64,000 bases of DNA from Bagarius yarrelli (GCA_005784505.1 VCAZ01000014.1:3652241-3716240), one strand, 5' to 3'. Numbered from the stretch's first letter, positions 1-10,135 are shown. The notes: a model not told the origin generated them from the sequence alone. Translations and numbers: made by a program.

Positions 1-215
1 GACACTGTTCCAGTATGACAAGAACCCTGTGCACAAAGTAAAATTCGTAAAGACAGGGTTTGCCAAGGCTGGAATGGAAAAATTCCAAGTGGACCAACTA
101 ACCCCCAAACCTTCTTATCCTATAAAAAAGGAAATTATCCAAAACTGCATTTCAGAATGCAGTGACAAGCCATTCCATAAATGTGGAGATGGGTATTATA
201 GGAGTAGGACTAAGA
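1..215 (+). pseudogene. Decayed Tc1-like transposase, C-terminal part
   Basis: The frame beginning near position 8 reads FQYDKNPVHKVKFVKTGFAK, a worn form of the Tc1 transposase segment around the second catalytic aspartate (family pattern FQxDNAPxHKA, then a TWFAK-like stretch). The catalytic D is still visible in 'QYDK', but the following N and A are changed. The frame continues for about 75 codons without the SPDLNP block, so it is not functional. It is cut by the window edge on the left, and a different Tc1 fragment starts at about 237. The family assignment rests on motif resemblance only. Confidence 0.6.
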
Positions 216-236
216 CTATAATTTTGATTAAAAAAA

Positions 237-592
237 GTGGCTCAGGAGTGGCCTAGTCAGCCTCCAGACCTTAATCCTATATAGGGAGCTGAAGGTAAGA
301 GTTGCCCAACATCAGCCTTGAGACTTGGAGAGGATCTGCATAGAGGAGTGGGACAAAATCCCTCCCTGATGGCCAACAAGTATTTTTTCGACAAGTAATT
401 AAGTCTTGTTTTTCGAAGGGCTCAAATATTTATTTTCACTCATTAAATTCAAATTAAATGCTAACTTTATTAAAAATGTGTTTTTTGGATGGTTTTGTTG
501 TTATTCTGTCTCTCACTGTTAAAATCAAATTATAGACTGATCAATTCTTTGTCAGTGGACAAATATACAAAATCAGCGAGGATCAACATACT
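237..592 (+). mobile_element. Tc1/mariner 3' end: transposase tail, UTR and terminus
   Basis: This stretch resembles the 3' third of salmonid-type Tc1 elements. It holds the 'agtggcctagtcagcctcca' block (the SPDLNPI motif in Tc1), a 'gaggagtgggacaaaatccc' block (the EEWDKIP segment), and a 3' UTR with 'tattctgtctctcactgtt' and 'atagactgatcaattctttg'. A deletion directly after the DLNPI codons removes the place where the third catalytic acid (E) should lie, and several stops follow. It is therefore a dead fragment. Its sequence differs from the fragment at 1-215, so two Tc1 families seem to be joined here. Confidence 0.75.
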
Positions 593-744
593 AATCAGAA
601 AATAATAATGTTTTCCTTCTTTTTTTTTCTTTAACCCATCAAAGTAACTTTTATATACTTGAGTAACATTTCAGTTTTTTCCATTATCAGACGATGGTTA
701 TAGTGGATGTGCTGTGTGAGGTTAAGACTAAAACTAAGACTGAA
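593..744. other. Spacer, nothing recognised
   Basis: AT-rich sequence with a T-run near 620 between the Tc1 terminus and the minisatellite. No gene or repeat was recognised. Confidence 0.5.
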
Positions 745-1222
745 GACGGAATAACACAAAGGTGTCTGTAGAGCGCAGACGGAATAACACAAAGGTGTCT
801 GTAGAGCGCAGACGGAATAACACAAAGGTGTCTGTAGAGCGCAGACGGAATAACACAAAGGTGTCTGTAGTCTGTAGAGCGCAGACGGAATAATACAACG
901 GTGTCTGTAGAGCGCGGAATAACGTCTGAGACGGAATAACACAACGGTGTCTGTAGAGCGCAGACGGAATAACACAAAGGTGTCTGTAGAGCGCAGACGG
1001 AATAACACAAAGGTGTCTGTAGAGCGCAGACGGAATAACACAACGGTGTCTGTAGAGCGCAGACGGAATAAGACGGAAAATACAACGTGTCTGTAGAGCG
1101 CAGACGGAATAACACAACGGTGTCTGTAGAGCGCAGACGGAATAACACAAAGGTGTCTGTAGAGCGCAGACGGAATAATACAACGGTGTCTGTAGAGCGC
1201 AGACGGAATAATACAAAGGTGT
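745..1222. repeat. 33-bp minisatellite, about 14 units
   Basis: The unit is gacggaataacacaaaggtg followed by tctgtagagcgca, 33 bp in all. It repeats about 14 times with few substitutions (caaagg/caacgg, aacac/aatac). Irregular units occur near 866 (extra 'tctgtag'), near 915-930 (a truncated unit) and near 1068-1085. Because 33 is a multiple of three and the unit has no stop in any minus-strand frame, all three minus frames stay open for 130-210 codons (repeating VLFRLRSTDTF, YSVCALQTPLC and IPSALYRHLCV). I regard these as by-products of the repeat and not as proteins. Confidence 0.95.
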
Positions 1223-2000
1223 GTCTTTGACAGGCTTTAGAACTTTGTGTGCATTCAGAGGCTGTAGCTGTTTTGGGAGGTTTTTTTGCCTCCACAAACT
1301 GATAACTGCACGAAACCTGCAAATAATCAGCTTGGAATCAGTCACTGGTGCCCCGTTAGATCACCGGTTAAAAAAAAAAATCTAATTAAAGCAGAGTTTA
1401 ACAGCACTTCCGCACTAATGGCTTTCGATTAATTATCGAACAGGGGGCCAGTGTTAATATCCTCCACCGCTATAAGCCCAACATCAGTCCCGGTGATTAC
1501 CTATCGTACATTCTAAACACCCCCAGCTAGCCAAAGGAAGCAAAGTAATCAATCAATAAATCTACGGAATTATAAAGCTACAGAGTTACATAGCAAAGTC
1601 TCAGCTGCCAACATTGCCCTGAAACACAGGAGGAGCTGTACGATTGCCCCCGAAGCCCTTGGCTGAAAGATCCAATCAAACTGGCACAGAAGAGAAGGAG
1701 AAGGAGGGAAAGGTAGGTGATGAGGTCAGCCCCATAGGCCACATGATTTATTTATCAGCTTACACAGCGATGCAATTGTCAAGTCTCATATTGGTATTTA
1801 CTGTTTGGGTTCTAACTTAATAAATTACAAGCATAATGCAGTTTTTTATACCCGAGTGTCATCTATATAAGAACCTGTTTATTAGGAATACATTTATTAT
1901 TTTCCTAAAAGAATAATTTCTGTAAAGCTGCTTGGAGAAAATGAGAATAGTTTAGTCCCACTCTTTTAATAAACTCTTTCCCCATTTAGACACAATAGTG
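1223..2000. other. Unassigned sequence
   Basis: I see no open frame of note and no recognised repeat. The stretch 1390-1720 is less AT-rich than its surroundings and free of obvious transposon motifs. It could be unique or regulatory DNA, but nothing in it is diagnostic. Confidence 0.4.
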
Positions 2001-2345
2001 GGCATTGGTGGTTCAAATAGTTAAGGCGCTGAGTTGTTGATCTGAAGACCAGGAAGACCTGGGTTCATGCCCCACCACTGCCAGCCTGAGTTGTTGATCT
2101 GAAGACCTGGGTTCATGCCCCACCAACGCCAGCCTAAGTTGTTGATCTAAAGACTAGAAAGACCTGGGTTTAAGCCCCACCACAGCCTGCGAGCCACTGT
2201 TGGGTCCTTCAGCAAGGACCCCTTTGCTCCAGTGGCGCTGCATCATTGCTGACCCTCCACTCTGACAACTTGCTAAGATGGAATACACGCAGAATTTTAC
2301 TGTGCTGTAAAAGGTAAATGTGACTAAATAAATTCATTTACATTA
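2001..2345 (+). mobile_element. SINE-B copy with triplicated internal module
   Basis: A tRNA-derived SINE. The head 'ggttcaaatagttaaggcgc' resembles a Pol III A box region. It is followed by a 'ttgatctgaagacc' block, a B-box-like 'gggttcatgccccacc', a 'ccactgttgggtccttcagc' block and a 3' body ending 'gtaaatgtgactaaataaa'. The middle module (ttgatctgaagacc to ccccacca) is present three times, starting near 2034, 2090 and 2140, so the copy has three B-box-like sites. Other SINE-B copies lie at 3602, 9484 and 33090. Confidence 0.8.
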
Positions 2346-2706
2346 TTGAGATCAGACACTAATGTTGGGTGAGGGGGGTCTGGGGCGCATCTGATTCATC
2401 TCAAAGGTGTTTAGTAGGGTTGAGTCAGAATCAAATCAAAGTTCTTTCATTTCAGCTATAACACATCATGTTGTCATGTGGGGTTTGTGAACAGGGCATT
2501 TTATCCTGCCTCGGACTCCTGCGTCCAACCTTCAAAAAAATTCAATCTCTAGCATTTCTGACAAGCCATGATGAAGTTAAGCTCCTTACAGGATTATTTT
2601 CATCTGTCCGCAGTTCAGCTTCTCTTTTTGTCCATCTTTAGAGTCCATGAGTCATTCTCTCTCTGTCACAATATTCAATGTTCTCTTATAATTTTTCTCT
2701 GATAAG
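2346..2706. other. Unassigned spacer
   Basis: AT-rich, with no recognised gene or repeat. Confidence 0.4.
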
Positions 2707-2849
2707 GAGGAAGTGGTGGCTCATGGGGTGTTGGAATACCAACCTGAAGATTGTGGGTTCGATTCCCACCTCAGATATATAATATAAATGCAATATAAAT
2801 GCAAGTCGCTCTGGATAAGGGCGTCGGCCAAATGATGTAAATGTAACAA
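2707..2849 (+). mobile_element. SINE-A copy, internally deleted
   Basis: SINE-A is the commonest repeat here. It has a tRNA-like head (A-box-like 'cagtggttaaggtgttgga' in good copies), a B box close to GGTTCGATTCC, a middle 'gggcccctgagcaaggccct', a 'gttgtataaaagagataaat' segment and the tail 'gtcgctctggataagggcg' plus 'tgtaaatgtaa'. The tail resembles DANA/Mermaid-type fish SINEs. This copy keeps the head, the perfect B box 'gggttcgattcccacc' and the tail but lacks the middle; 'aatataaatgc' is duplicated at the joint. Confidence 0.85.
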
Positions 2850-3454
2850 TCGTTGCTTCTTGGCATTTTAGCCTCTTTAATTCCTTAAAGAATTCCCATA
2901 ATTCGCAAAAAACTTTTTTACTCTCGTTTAATTTGATTCTGCAGTGCGAAAAAAAGGGTTATGATGTGAAGAAAGGAAGATAAAATAAGCATTTGCATAT
3001 AAATTCCAATGTAAAAGTATTAAACCCACATGACTAATCTGTGTTTCTGCTGTTGGTGTCTATTAGGTTTTTTTATAACAACACGGCTGCTAGCAGCAAC
3101 CCGTGTGTCTGGACAGACAAGAAAAGCAGCACTGTTAGAACAATTGCTAGTTGCAATGGTTAGTAATTGTAGTCCTGTCTCATTTATGCTTGCTTTGTTG
3201 GTTACTCGAAATAAATTCTGACAGAGAAAACGTTAAATCCAGCTGTTTCTGCTCCATTATACTTGCCTTTTTTGTTTTTATTTACCGTCAGCCGCCTCAG
3301 CAAGTTGATGGAAACGGACATTAGGATGGAACCCCGGAAAGTGTCTTTAAATATATATTGTAACATATTAAACAAACCAATAGCAATAATCTTTCCTGCT
3401 TATATATAACGATTTTATAGATCACTGCTACCACATCCAATCCACTACATAGTA
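2850..3454. other. Unassigned spacer
   Basis: The short plus frame at 3030-3221 (63 codons) has no recognised motif and looks like chance. No repeat was recognised. Confidence 0.4.
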
Positions 3455-3955
3455 AGGATGCACCGATACCATTTTTTAAAAGACACAATACAGGAAGGAA
3501 TCGATACCGATATTTGTTTAGTATAGCTCTCGAGTTATCGCTTGCTGTTTTTCTCTTGTCTTGTGAGGGTTTGCTGCAGGTTTGGTTGTGGGACAACAAA
3601 ATGGTGGCTGAAATGGTTAAGGCGCTGAGTTGCTGATCTGAAGACCAGGAAGACCTGAGGTTAAGCCCCACCACCGGCAGCTGTTGATCTGAAGACCAGG
3701 AAGACCTGAGGTTAAGCCCCACCACCGACAAGCCAATCACTGTTGGGTTCTTGAGCAAGACCCTTAAGCCTTTCTGCTCTAGGGGCGCTGTAAAAAAGTA
3801 TATGTGACAAAATAAAGGCATTTCCACACCGCTGAGCCGGTCAATCTGTCGCTGCTACCATTTACCTGAATAACATTTCTGTTAATGACGTCACAAGAGG
3901 TATCGGTCTGTGGTATCGGAGTGTTTTAACAAGTACGAGTATGAGTACTACCAGG
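3455..3955. mobile_element. hAT-like non-autonomous remnant (host of nested SINE)
   Basis: The left part begins 'aaggatgcaccgatacc' and continues 'gaatcgataccgatatttg', the signature of fish hAT elements whose ends read GATGCACCGAT. The right part holds 'ggtatcggtctgtggtatcgg' and 'aagtacgagtatgagtact', which typically lie near the other end. A SINE-B at 3602-3829 splits it. I see no transposase frame. The exact right border is uncertain, and the assignment is by motif resemblance. Confidence 0.5.
3602..3829 (+). mobile_element. SINE-B copy with duplicated module, nested in hAT remnant
   Basis: The head 'ggctgaaatggttaaggcgc' is followed by two copies of the 'ttgatctgaagaccagg...aagccccaccacc' module (near 3633 and 3683). 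Then come 'actgttgggttcttgagcaa', 'ctctaggggcgctg' and the tail 'tatgtgacaaaataaaggca'. The part of the body between 'gcgctg' and the tail seen at 9484 is missing, so this is a shortened subtype. Confidence 0.8.
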
Positions 3956-4090
3956 AAAGTGGTTAGTGGTTAAAATTGGAAAAAGTTTGAGTGGTTATCC
4001 CAGTACCACCAAGCTACCACCACTGGCTGTAAAACAAGTAACCCACTGGCCATACCACTGCTGACAAAATAAAGGCTTTCCCACCTCTAC

Positions 4091-4130
4091 GCTCTATATA
4101 TGGGCATCTGCCAAATGCTGTAAATGTAAC
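4091..4130 (+). mobile_element. SINE-A tail fragment
   Basis: Only the final 'ggcatctgccaaatgctgta' plus 'aatgtaac' is clear. The preceding 4000-4090 (ccaccaagctaccaccact) may be a degenerate SINE-A middle. Confidence 0.6.
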
Positions 4131-4189
4131 TGAGTAAACGGGCAACCCAACATGTCAACCTACTCGCTACTAAATAGCCATTTTGCTAT

Positions 4190-4575
4190 TGTGAAAAAAC
4201 CTTTTTCAGTTTCTTCCTAAACATAAATATGTGCACTATCCAACAAACCCCCTGCCTCCACCTATCCCCTTCATCTGCATCCACTTCACACACTTGCACT
4301 GACTTCACGTCCTCATTTATCACATCCACATATTCCCTCTTTAGTCTTCTTTGCCTTGTGCCTGCAGCTCCTTTTCCAACACCCTGCTGCCGATATTTTT
4401 CTGGACAGATCCAAACCATATCAAAAAGGGTTCTCTCCGACTTTCTCCTTGAAACTTCAAACATGAGCTGTCTCTCTGATAGGCACAGTCCAAATCCTGT
4501 CCAACCTCATCAGAGCGCCAACATCTTCAGCTCTGCTACTTCCAACTCGGTCTCTGCACCCATATAGTAAAGCTG
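4190..4575 (-). pseudogene. LINE-A ORF2, C-terminal fragment
   Basis: On the minus strand the sequence encodes scattered pieces of the LINE-A C-terminus best seen at 61080-61495: an SEYIGRR-like region, a Gly/Arg-rich linker, 'REYVDVINEDVKSVQV' and a 'DRWRQ' end. Frameshifts and stops separate the pieces. LINE-A is a non-LTR retrotransposon whose reverse-transcriptase protein ends in this conserved stretch. The copy is truncated on the 5' side, as is usual for LINE insertions. Confidence 0.65.
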
Positions 4576-5764
4576 CTTACACAACTGTCTTGTCCACTTT
4601 TCTTGCCGAGTGTACTATTTAGTGCACTAGATGAATAATAATAATGTTTTAATAAAACAGTAACACCAAAAGTTTAATTCTATAACTGAAATTATCCATG
4701 AAACCTTTGCTAACACACTGAATAGCACTACACATGACACTAGCAATGTGTTGCATCTAAAACATGTGACTGAGGTGGTGCAAAACACCCACCATGCAGT
4801 CGAAAAAGGAATAATAAATGGGACACATTTTAGAAACAGGGTCAGTCTTTCTTTCTACTTTCCTCGACCTTTCTGTCATGTCTCGAATCCTCACACATGT
4901 TCTCTGTCTTTAAGGTTCTGCTTTTCACCCCTCCTCTACGCCCTTTCCTTTTCTATCTTTCTGTCTACCTGTCATACCCTCTGTCTTACCCTCTCTGCAT
5001 CCTTCAGTCTCTGGGATTTCTGTTTTTTGTGTCTCGCTTTGATTTTAGGTCTCTCTCTTTCATTGTTTTGTCGCTTTCACTTTATCTGTCCATCTGTCAC
5101 TTGGTGGTCGGCCGTCTCCCCTCTTTCACTCTCTCCCTTAGCCGCTTGCTTACAGCACACACGCTCTGTATTCCAGCGAAGAACTGCCTCTATAGATAAA
5201 AGCACTGAATCTATCCGCTCAGAGAGATGGATTACTCGGAATGAGGCACAAGAGAATTGAGATCCAGTCATCTGTGATGCCTTCCTCCATATAAAGTGTC
5301 TCCTTTCTCCTTCAAAGCTTTGTCCTCTAACCTCCCCCCTCCCTTTTAATCCATACTCTCGGTTCTTCTATATGGCAACCTGGAAGAAAAGAGACGAGTG
5401 TGTGTGCATGTTTATAAAGCAGAGCCAGGATTTGGATATTGAGAGAGATGAAAATAAAGGGTTGAAGGGTAAATTGTAGATTTATACGAGCAGGAATGAG
5501 ATAAAAATAAATAAATAAATAAATAACACGCATTCTTTCAGCTCAGCGTAGCAACAGCTGTTAACTTTACTAGCATGATGCTAAACACACTATGTGGCTA
5601 AAAGTTTCTTTATATTTCCTGTACACACATAATTGCAAAAAAAAAAAACAGCCATTCTTCGGTCCATTATACTTGCCTTGATTTTATTTACTGTTCGTAG
5701 GATAATTCTCGGGGTTTTTTTTTCGCTTTACGTTAGGATGGAAACCTGGCTAAAGTCTTCGCGC
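4576..5764. other. Spacer with pyrimidine-rich block 4840-5170
   Basis: The plus strand from 4840 to about 5170 is mostly T and C (runs such as ctttctttctactttcctc), which keeps two overlapping Leu/Ser-rich frames open (4748-5260 and 4897-5199). I take these as composition effects. A short (aaat)n run sits near 5505-5525 and an A-run near 5637. No gene was recognised. Confidence 0.5.
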
Positions 5765-6310
5765 AGTGCCGCAGTGGCGCCTTGACTTACGAGTTACATT
5801 TGTTCCGTGACAAAGCTTGTAACCCAAATTACTTGTATGTCTAATCAATTTTTCCCATTGAAATTAATTGAAACGCCATTAATTTGGTTGTTCCGGGTCC
5901 CCAAAAAAACCATCGCAATTAATTTTTTTTTGGTTACGTTTTTAAATAGGAAAAATAAACGTATAAACAACGAATATTGTATAGAAACACAATACAATAG
6001 AATGGACTGCAATAAACTGGTTTAATTAAGTATATAGTACCGCATTTACGATGGAGATCAGACGGCGCATGTCTGACTAGTTATCAAGTGAGACACACTG
6101 TGGCCTTTTTCCTTTTGTGTCTTTTATTAGAGGTTGACAGTTATGGTGACAGTAACGCCACCAACTGGACTAAAGTGTAAAGCATTAAAGGGACGAGAGA
6201 AAGAGAGAAAAACATTGTGGCGTTCGCTACGTTGTCTTAAGCTGACTTGTAACCCGAATTTTATCAACTTAAAGCCAAAAAATCCAAAGAGAACAGTTAC
6301 AAAATGAACT
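5765..6310. mobile_element. DNA-transposon-like repeat with 'cttacgagtt' end
   Basis: The left end 'gcagtggcgccttgacttac' runs into 'gagttacatttgttccgtga'. Near 6243 a second block 'gacttgtaacccgaatttta' echoes the start ('gcttgtaacccaaattactt'). This matches a widespread vertebrate non-autonomous DNA-transposon pattern in which 'acttacgagt' and 'tcgtaactcgaa' motifs recur near both ends. No transposase frame is present. The superfamily is not resolved. Confidence 0.5.
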
Positions 6311-6861
6311 CAGCTGCACAATGCGGCATTTCGAGTGACAGTCACATCACATCACAGATCAGCAGCAGGAGACAAATTTCATTTATCACGCGAGACATTC
6401 ATGTTCAAAAAAGTCTTTCCTTTAATATACGTGGGTTTGTCTTATATTTCCTGTTTTGCTGCCCGATTGCCAATTGCTGCTAAATTGAAAGGGATGGAAC
6501 CCATTATTATTTACGAGTGTGACCGGTATTAACACGTCAATTAATTTTTATAACAGTCACAACCCTAATATTTACACACATATTTTCTAAGCCAGTAAAA
6601 CACAGATTATGTTATTGCTGTCGGATAATAACATAATTACATGCATCATCGCCGAACATGTATTTAAACAAGGTTGTTTAATCAGGTGATTATTTTTTAC
6701 ATTATTAATGTTGAGTATTTTATGGTACATGAATCTAACCTGATGCTGTAAAGATGTAAAAAGACTTATAACCTGTTTGAATTCACAGGCTGCATAAAAC
6801 AGTATAATAACTACGCGTTTACTGAAGGTTTGGTGTGCCCATCCTGTGGTAATAGTAATGG
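6311..6861. other. Unassigned spacer
   Basis: AT-rich. The 65-codon plus frame at 6335 lacks recognisable motifs. Confidence 0.4.
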
Positions 6862-7010
6862 GGGAACTGTGGCTTACAGGTTAAGGTCTTGGACTAAAAC
6901 CCAGAAAGACTGGGGTTCAAATCCCGGCACCACTTTGTTCAGTTGTATAAAAGAGATAAATGTAAGTCACTCTGGATAGGGGGCTTCTGCCAAATGTTGT
7001 AAATGTAACA
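6862..7010 (+). mobile_element. SINE-A copy lacking the middle
   Basis: Head 'gtggcttacaggttaaggtc', B-box-like 'gggttcaaatcccggcacca', then directly 'gttcagttgtataaaagaga' and the tail 'gtaagtcactctggataggg'. The 'gagcaaggcccttaa' middle is absent. Confidence 0.85.
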
Positions 7011-7178
7011 TTAATATGGAATAAATGAGAAAAAAAACAGGAAGTCAGGTTTGAAACGGTTTACAGGCGGTGATTTTGCTAATCAAGTTTCTGTTGGCGG
7101 TTATGTTGGTCAAGAAAAATGGAGAAAGTGACAATTCAGGAAGACATAATATATGAAAAAGTTACTGTATGCTGAACC

Positions 7179-7985
7179 CAGTGGTGGGCTATGCATTTGG
7201 TACCTGGGCCGTCAGTGGGGACTTACTCCTTTTAATACCACCACTTGTTAATTAACTCTTAAAACCACCACTATCACGAAACCATCAATACTATAGAAAC
7301 CATCAATACTATATAAAAACGCAATATAACACGGCGTGGCATTACAGAGAGAGAGAGACATTTTACGTATTGAGAGTAAAAACTATTTTTACTAAAGCAA
7401 GAAACCCCATTAACTCCAAACCTTTACACTTCAACCGCAACTGTGCCACGTACATCATCTGGAGCAGTTCCGAATCAATGTTTATCTAATAACATAACAA
7501 AAACATTAAAAAAATTAAATAAACTACATCAAACTTACCAGAGATAAAAAAATAAAAATTAATATGTGCAGGTAGCTACAGACGTGTCAGCTGTAACAGT
7601 TTTTCTCTGATCAACCAAATCAGAGGACGAAAAAAAATGCTGACGTTATAGAGAGGCTAATTTTAATTTCTGATTGTTTAAAGAAACAGTTCCATTGCTA
7701 ATATAGTTTAAGTTACATGGGCAGCACTACTGATTCTGAAGGCTTTGGCAGATTTGATTCAAACATGGCAGGACGCAGAAGGCTGAAATCTGATTGGGAG
7801 AAAAATCTACCATCCATATACACGTACTGGAAGCAGTGCAGCCAAAAAAAAGCTAGGAAATGAAAAGAATAAACTGTATATAAAGAAAAAAAATGTATAT
7901 AATTTCATGGAACAAGTATTAGAATTTAGGTTGTAAATGTAGGACCAGCAGAGAAGACCTCGCAGGCTGTGACGGCCCACCACTG
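7179..7985. mobile_element. Non-autonomous hAT-type element with perfect 11-bp TIRs
   Basis: The left end cagtggtgggc (7179-7189) is exactly the reverse complement of the right end gcccaccactg (7975-7985). The subterminal 'cctgggccgtcagtgg' on the left mirrors 'gtgacggcccaccactg' on the right. The interior (807 bp overall) has no long frame, so it must depend on a transposase supplied elsewhere. The 8-bp flanks (gctgaacc and attacacc) share only the last three bases, so a clear target-site duplication is not seen. The hAT call comes from the end sequence and its AT-rich interior. Confidence 0.75.
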
Positions 7986-8002
7986 ATTACACCCAATGTA
8001 AG

Positions 8003-8206
8003 TGGGAAGTAGTGGCTAAGTGGTTGCTCAGTGGTTAAGGTGTTGGACTTATACCAGAAAGACTGGGGTTTGATTCCCCGCACCACCAAGCCACCACTGA
8101 TGGGCCCCTGAGCAAGGCCCTTAACCCCCAATTGCTTAGTTGAATAAAAGAGATAAATGTAAGTCGCTCTGGAAAAGGGCGTCTGCCAACATGCTGTAAA
8201 TGTAAA
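8003..8206 (+). mobile_element. SINE-A copy, nearly full length
   Basis: All parts are in order: A-box region 'tcagtggttaaggtgttgga', B-box-like 'gggtttgattccccgcacca', 'gggcccctgagcaaggccct', 'gaataaaagagataaatgta', the tail 'gtcgctctggaaaagggcgt' and TGTAAATGTAA. The head has a partial duplication ('gtggctaagtggttgctcag'). It lies 17 bp from the hAT element. Confidence 0.9.
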
Positions 8207-9483
8207 GGGTTTTTTTAAATAAATACTTACTAATGTACACTAATCATTCAATTAAGCTATAGGTTAATAACCCAGTGGGAGACTAGCAGACGAAAAGGAT
8301 TTTTTTTCCTGGATTGGGAAGTGAAGTGAGTGCTTTTTTTTTCAGCTCCTAGTCGGCTGGACTGTATATAATAACACAACAATTAAGAGATAATAATTAG
8401 CATTTTCCTGTCCTTCGAGCTTTTAGCTTAATAGGGCTGGAGTGTATATAATATAATTAAAATTGTACTTTACAAATACACTTAAAACCGCCGAGGCTTT
8501 TTATTTTCTCCGAATATCTGTGCAGTTTTTTTTTAATAAAAGTAAGCCATAAAAGACAGGGGGGGAGGAAGTGTGGGTCGTGTTTTTAACAAAAGTACAG
8601 CACAGAGTAGCACAGAGAAAAGCAGCACAGTGTAAAATGTACAATAATTTCAGTTTTTTTGTATTGCAGCATCCTAACATATTACAAGTGTCAACACAAA
8701 AGCCAACATTTTTGGTAGTCATTGTGGAAACTGGTACTGCGGAGAAAGATCCCATGAGGTATGAGTGCTTTGATTTTGTTTTCACATTTAGCCCAAGGTC
8801 ACTAAAATATAGGAGCAATTATCTGTTCTCGCAGGCTGCAACCGGGAGCTCAGAGGTTGACATTTAGACATCCTCCGCAAACCGTTTAATCTGCCGCTTT
8901 TATAGCAGTGACAACACAAATATCCCCGTGTCTCTTTTCTCCCTCTCTCATTTGCGTTCTGCTTTAGCAGTAATTGCTGCAATGACACACCACTGTCACT
9001 GAAACTAGGGAGAAACAATCAGTCAGAGAGAGGTGGAAGGGTGTTGGAAAAGGATTCCACACACACACACACACACACACACACACCGGATCAGCTTCCA
9101 GGAAACAAAGCAAGCGTGAGTGAATGAGTTTGTGTGTGAATGCGAGTGTGACAGAGAGAGTGAGAGTGTGTATGGAGCCTTTGCCGAGCACAATGCCATG
9201 GTGACGGGCGTCTCTCAGGCTTCCCGCGGCTTCATCATCTCTCAATTCCGTCACAGAGTAATGACAACATGCTGAGAGAAAAAGATATTTGAAATATCGA
9301 GCGAGTCATGGTGGAGAAAAGTGAGCTTCGGTGCTTCAAATCTTTCCACATGAGAAGGTAAATGATAAGAGAGAAGAATGTAGTCGGAATAATAAATGTA
9401 GTTGGCATCCTTAAACTGACACTGCCGAACTTATAGAAGTAAAACCCTGTTTCCTAATGGAATCCTATCTTTTATCACTGCGG
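8207..9483. other. Mostly unique sequence, (CA)n at 9058
   Basis: A (CA)14 microsatellite is at about 9058-9086. Opposed open frames at 8501-8867 have no recognised domain. The stretches 8800-9000 and 9175-9260 are repeat-free and less AT-rich, with homeodomain-like TAATT and a short palindrome (gcagtaattgctgc), so regulatory function is possible but not shown. Confidence 0.4.
9058..9086. repeat. (CA)n microsatellite
   Basis: Uninterrupted CA dinucleotides for about 29 bases. Confidence 0.95.
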
Positions 9484-9690
9484 AAGGCTCAAATGGTTAA
9501 GATGCTGAGTTGTTGATCTGAAGACCAGAAACACCTGGGTTCAAGCCCCACCACCGGCAACCCTTCCTGCTCCAGGGGCGCTGCATCATAGCAGACCCTG
9601 CGCTCTGACCCCAACTTATTAAGATGGGATAAGCGAAAAACACTGCATTTCATTGGCTCTGTACATGTACCTTGCACAGTTACACTAAAG
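9484..9690 (+). mobile_element. SINE-B copy, single module
   Basis: 'ctcaaatggttaagatgctg' head, one 'ttgatctgaagaccag' module, B-box-like 'gggttcaagccccacc', 'tgctccaggggcgctgcatc', 'gctctgaccccaacttatta' and a tail 'tgtacatgtaccttgcacag'. It is followed by an AT-rich run. The 'ggttgggtccttgagcaag' section is deleted. Confidence 0.8.
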
Positions 9691-9717
9691 TTGAATATTA
9701 TTATATTATATTATTAA

Positions 9718-10135
9718 CTGAGAGGATTTCGAGTCGAGAATCACTATGGGAATCATTTAAAAATTGAGCGGAAGATTGAAAGTTAAAATTTGAGTAGAAG
9801 TGTGGTTTGTGGGTCAAGTTGAGAGTCAAACTGATAAATAACATTTACATTTCTGGCATTTGGATAACGTGGCTAATTGGTGGTACTGGGAATTGACCCC
9901 ATGATCTTCTGATCACCAGTCAGACATCTTAAGCACAGAGCTACCACTTGATTTAAAGGTCAAGTTGAGTCAGATTGAGGAGTGAGTTAAGATTCATGTT
10001 GAGAGTCGAATCGAGGTGAGAGTTGAGTTGGCAGTCAAGTGAAGAGTTAAAACCCGTCTTGAGAGGAGAATTAAGTTCAAGTCAGGGTGAGAGTCAGGTT
10101 TAGATTTAAGAGTCGAGTTGAGTCAATACAAAAGC
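9718..10135 (+). repeat. Decayed GAGTCAAGTTGA-like satellite, patch 1
   Basis: Words such as gagtcgag, aagttgagagtcaa, gagttgagttggcagtcaag and aagagtcgagttgagtc recur at about 12-20 bp spacing. The plus strand is rich in purines and T and poor in C. No two units are identical, which suggests an old array. A reverse SINE-A (9842-9952) interrupts it. Confidence 0.55.
9842..9952 (-). mobile_element. SINE-A fragment, reverse
   Basis: Reads 'acatttacatttctggcatt' (tail reversed), then 'ggtggtactgggaattgacc' (B box reversed) and 'cttaagcacagagctaccac' (head reversed). The central part is missing. It lies inside the decayed satellite. Confidence 0.7.

Noticed and set aside
745..1222. CRISPR-like array
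   Set aside because: The units are contiguous without unique spacers, and the genome is vertebrate.
631..1345. Three long overlapping minus-strand frames of 136-211 codons
   Set aside because: They follow from a 33-bp repeat without stops; all three frames are open equally, and there is no start context or domain.
4748..5260. Overlapping Ser/Leu-rich plus frames of 100 and 170 codons, considered as a membrane protein
   Set aside because: They lie in a C/T-rich tract that lacks stops by composition; no splice sites or domain.
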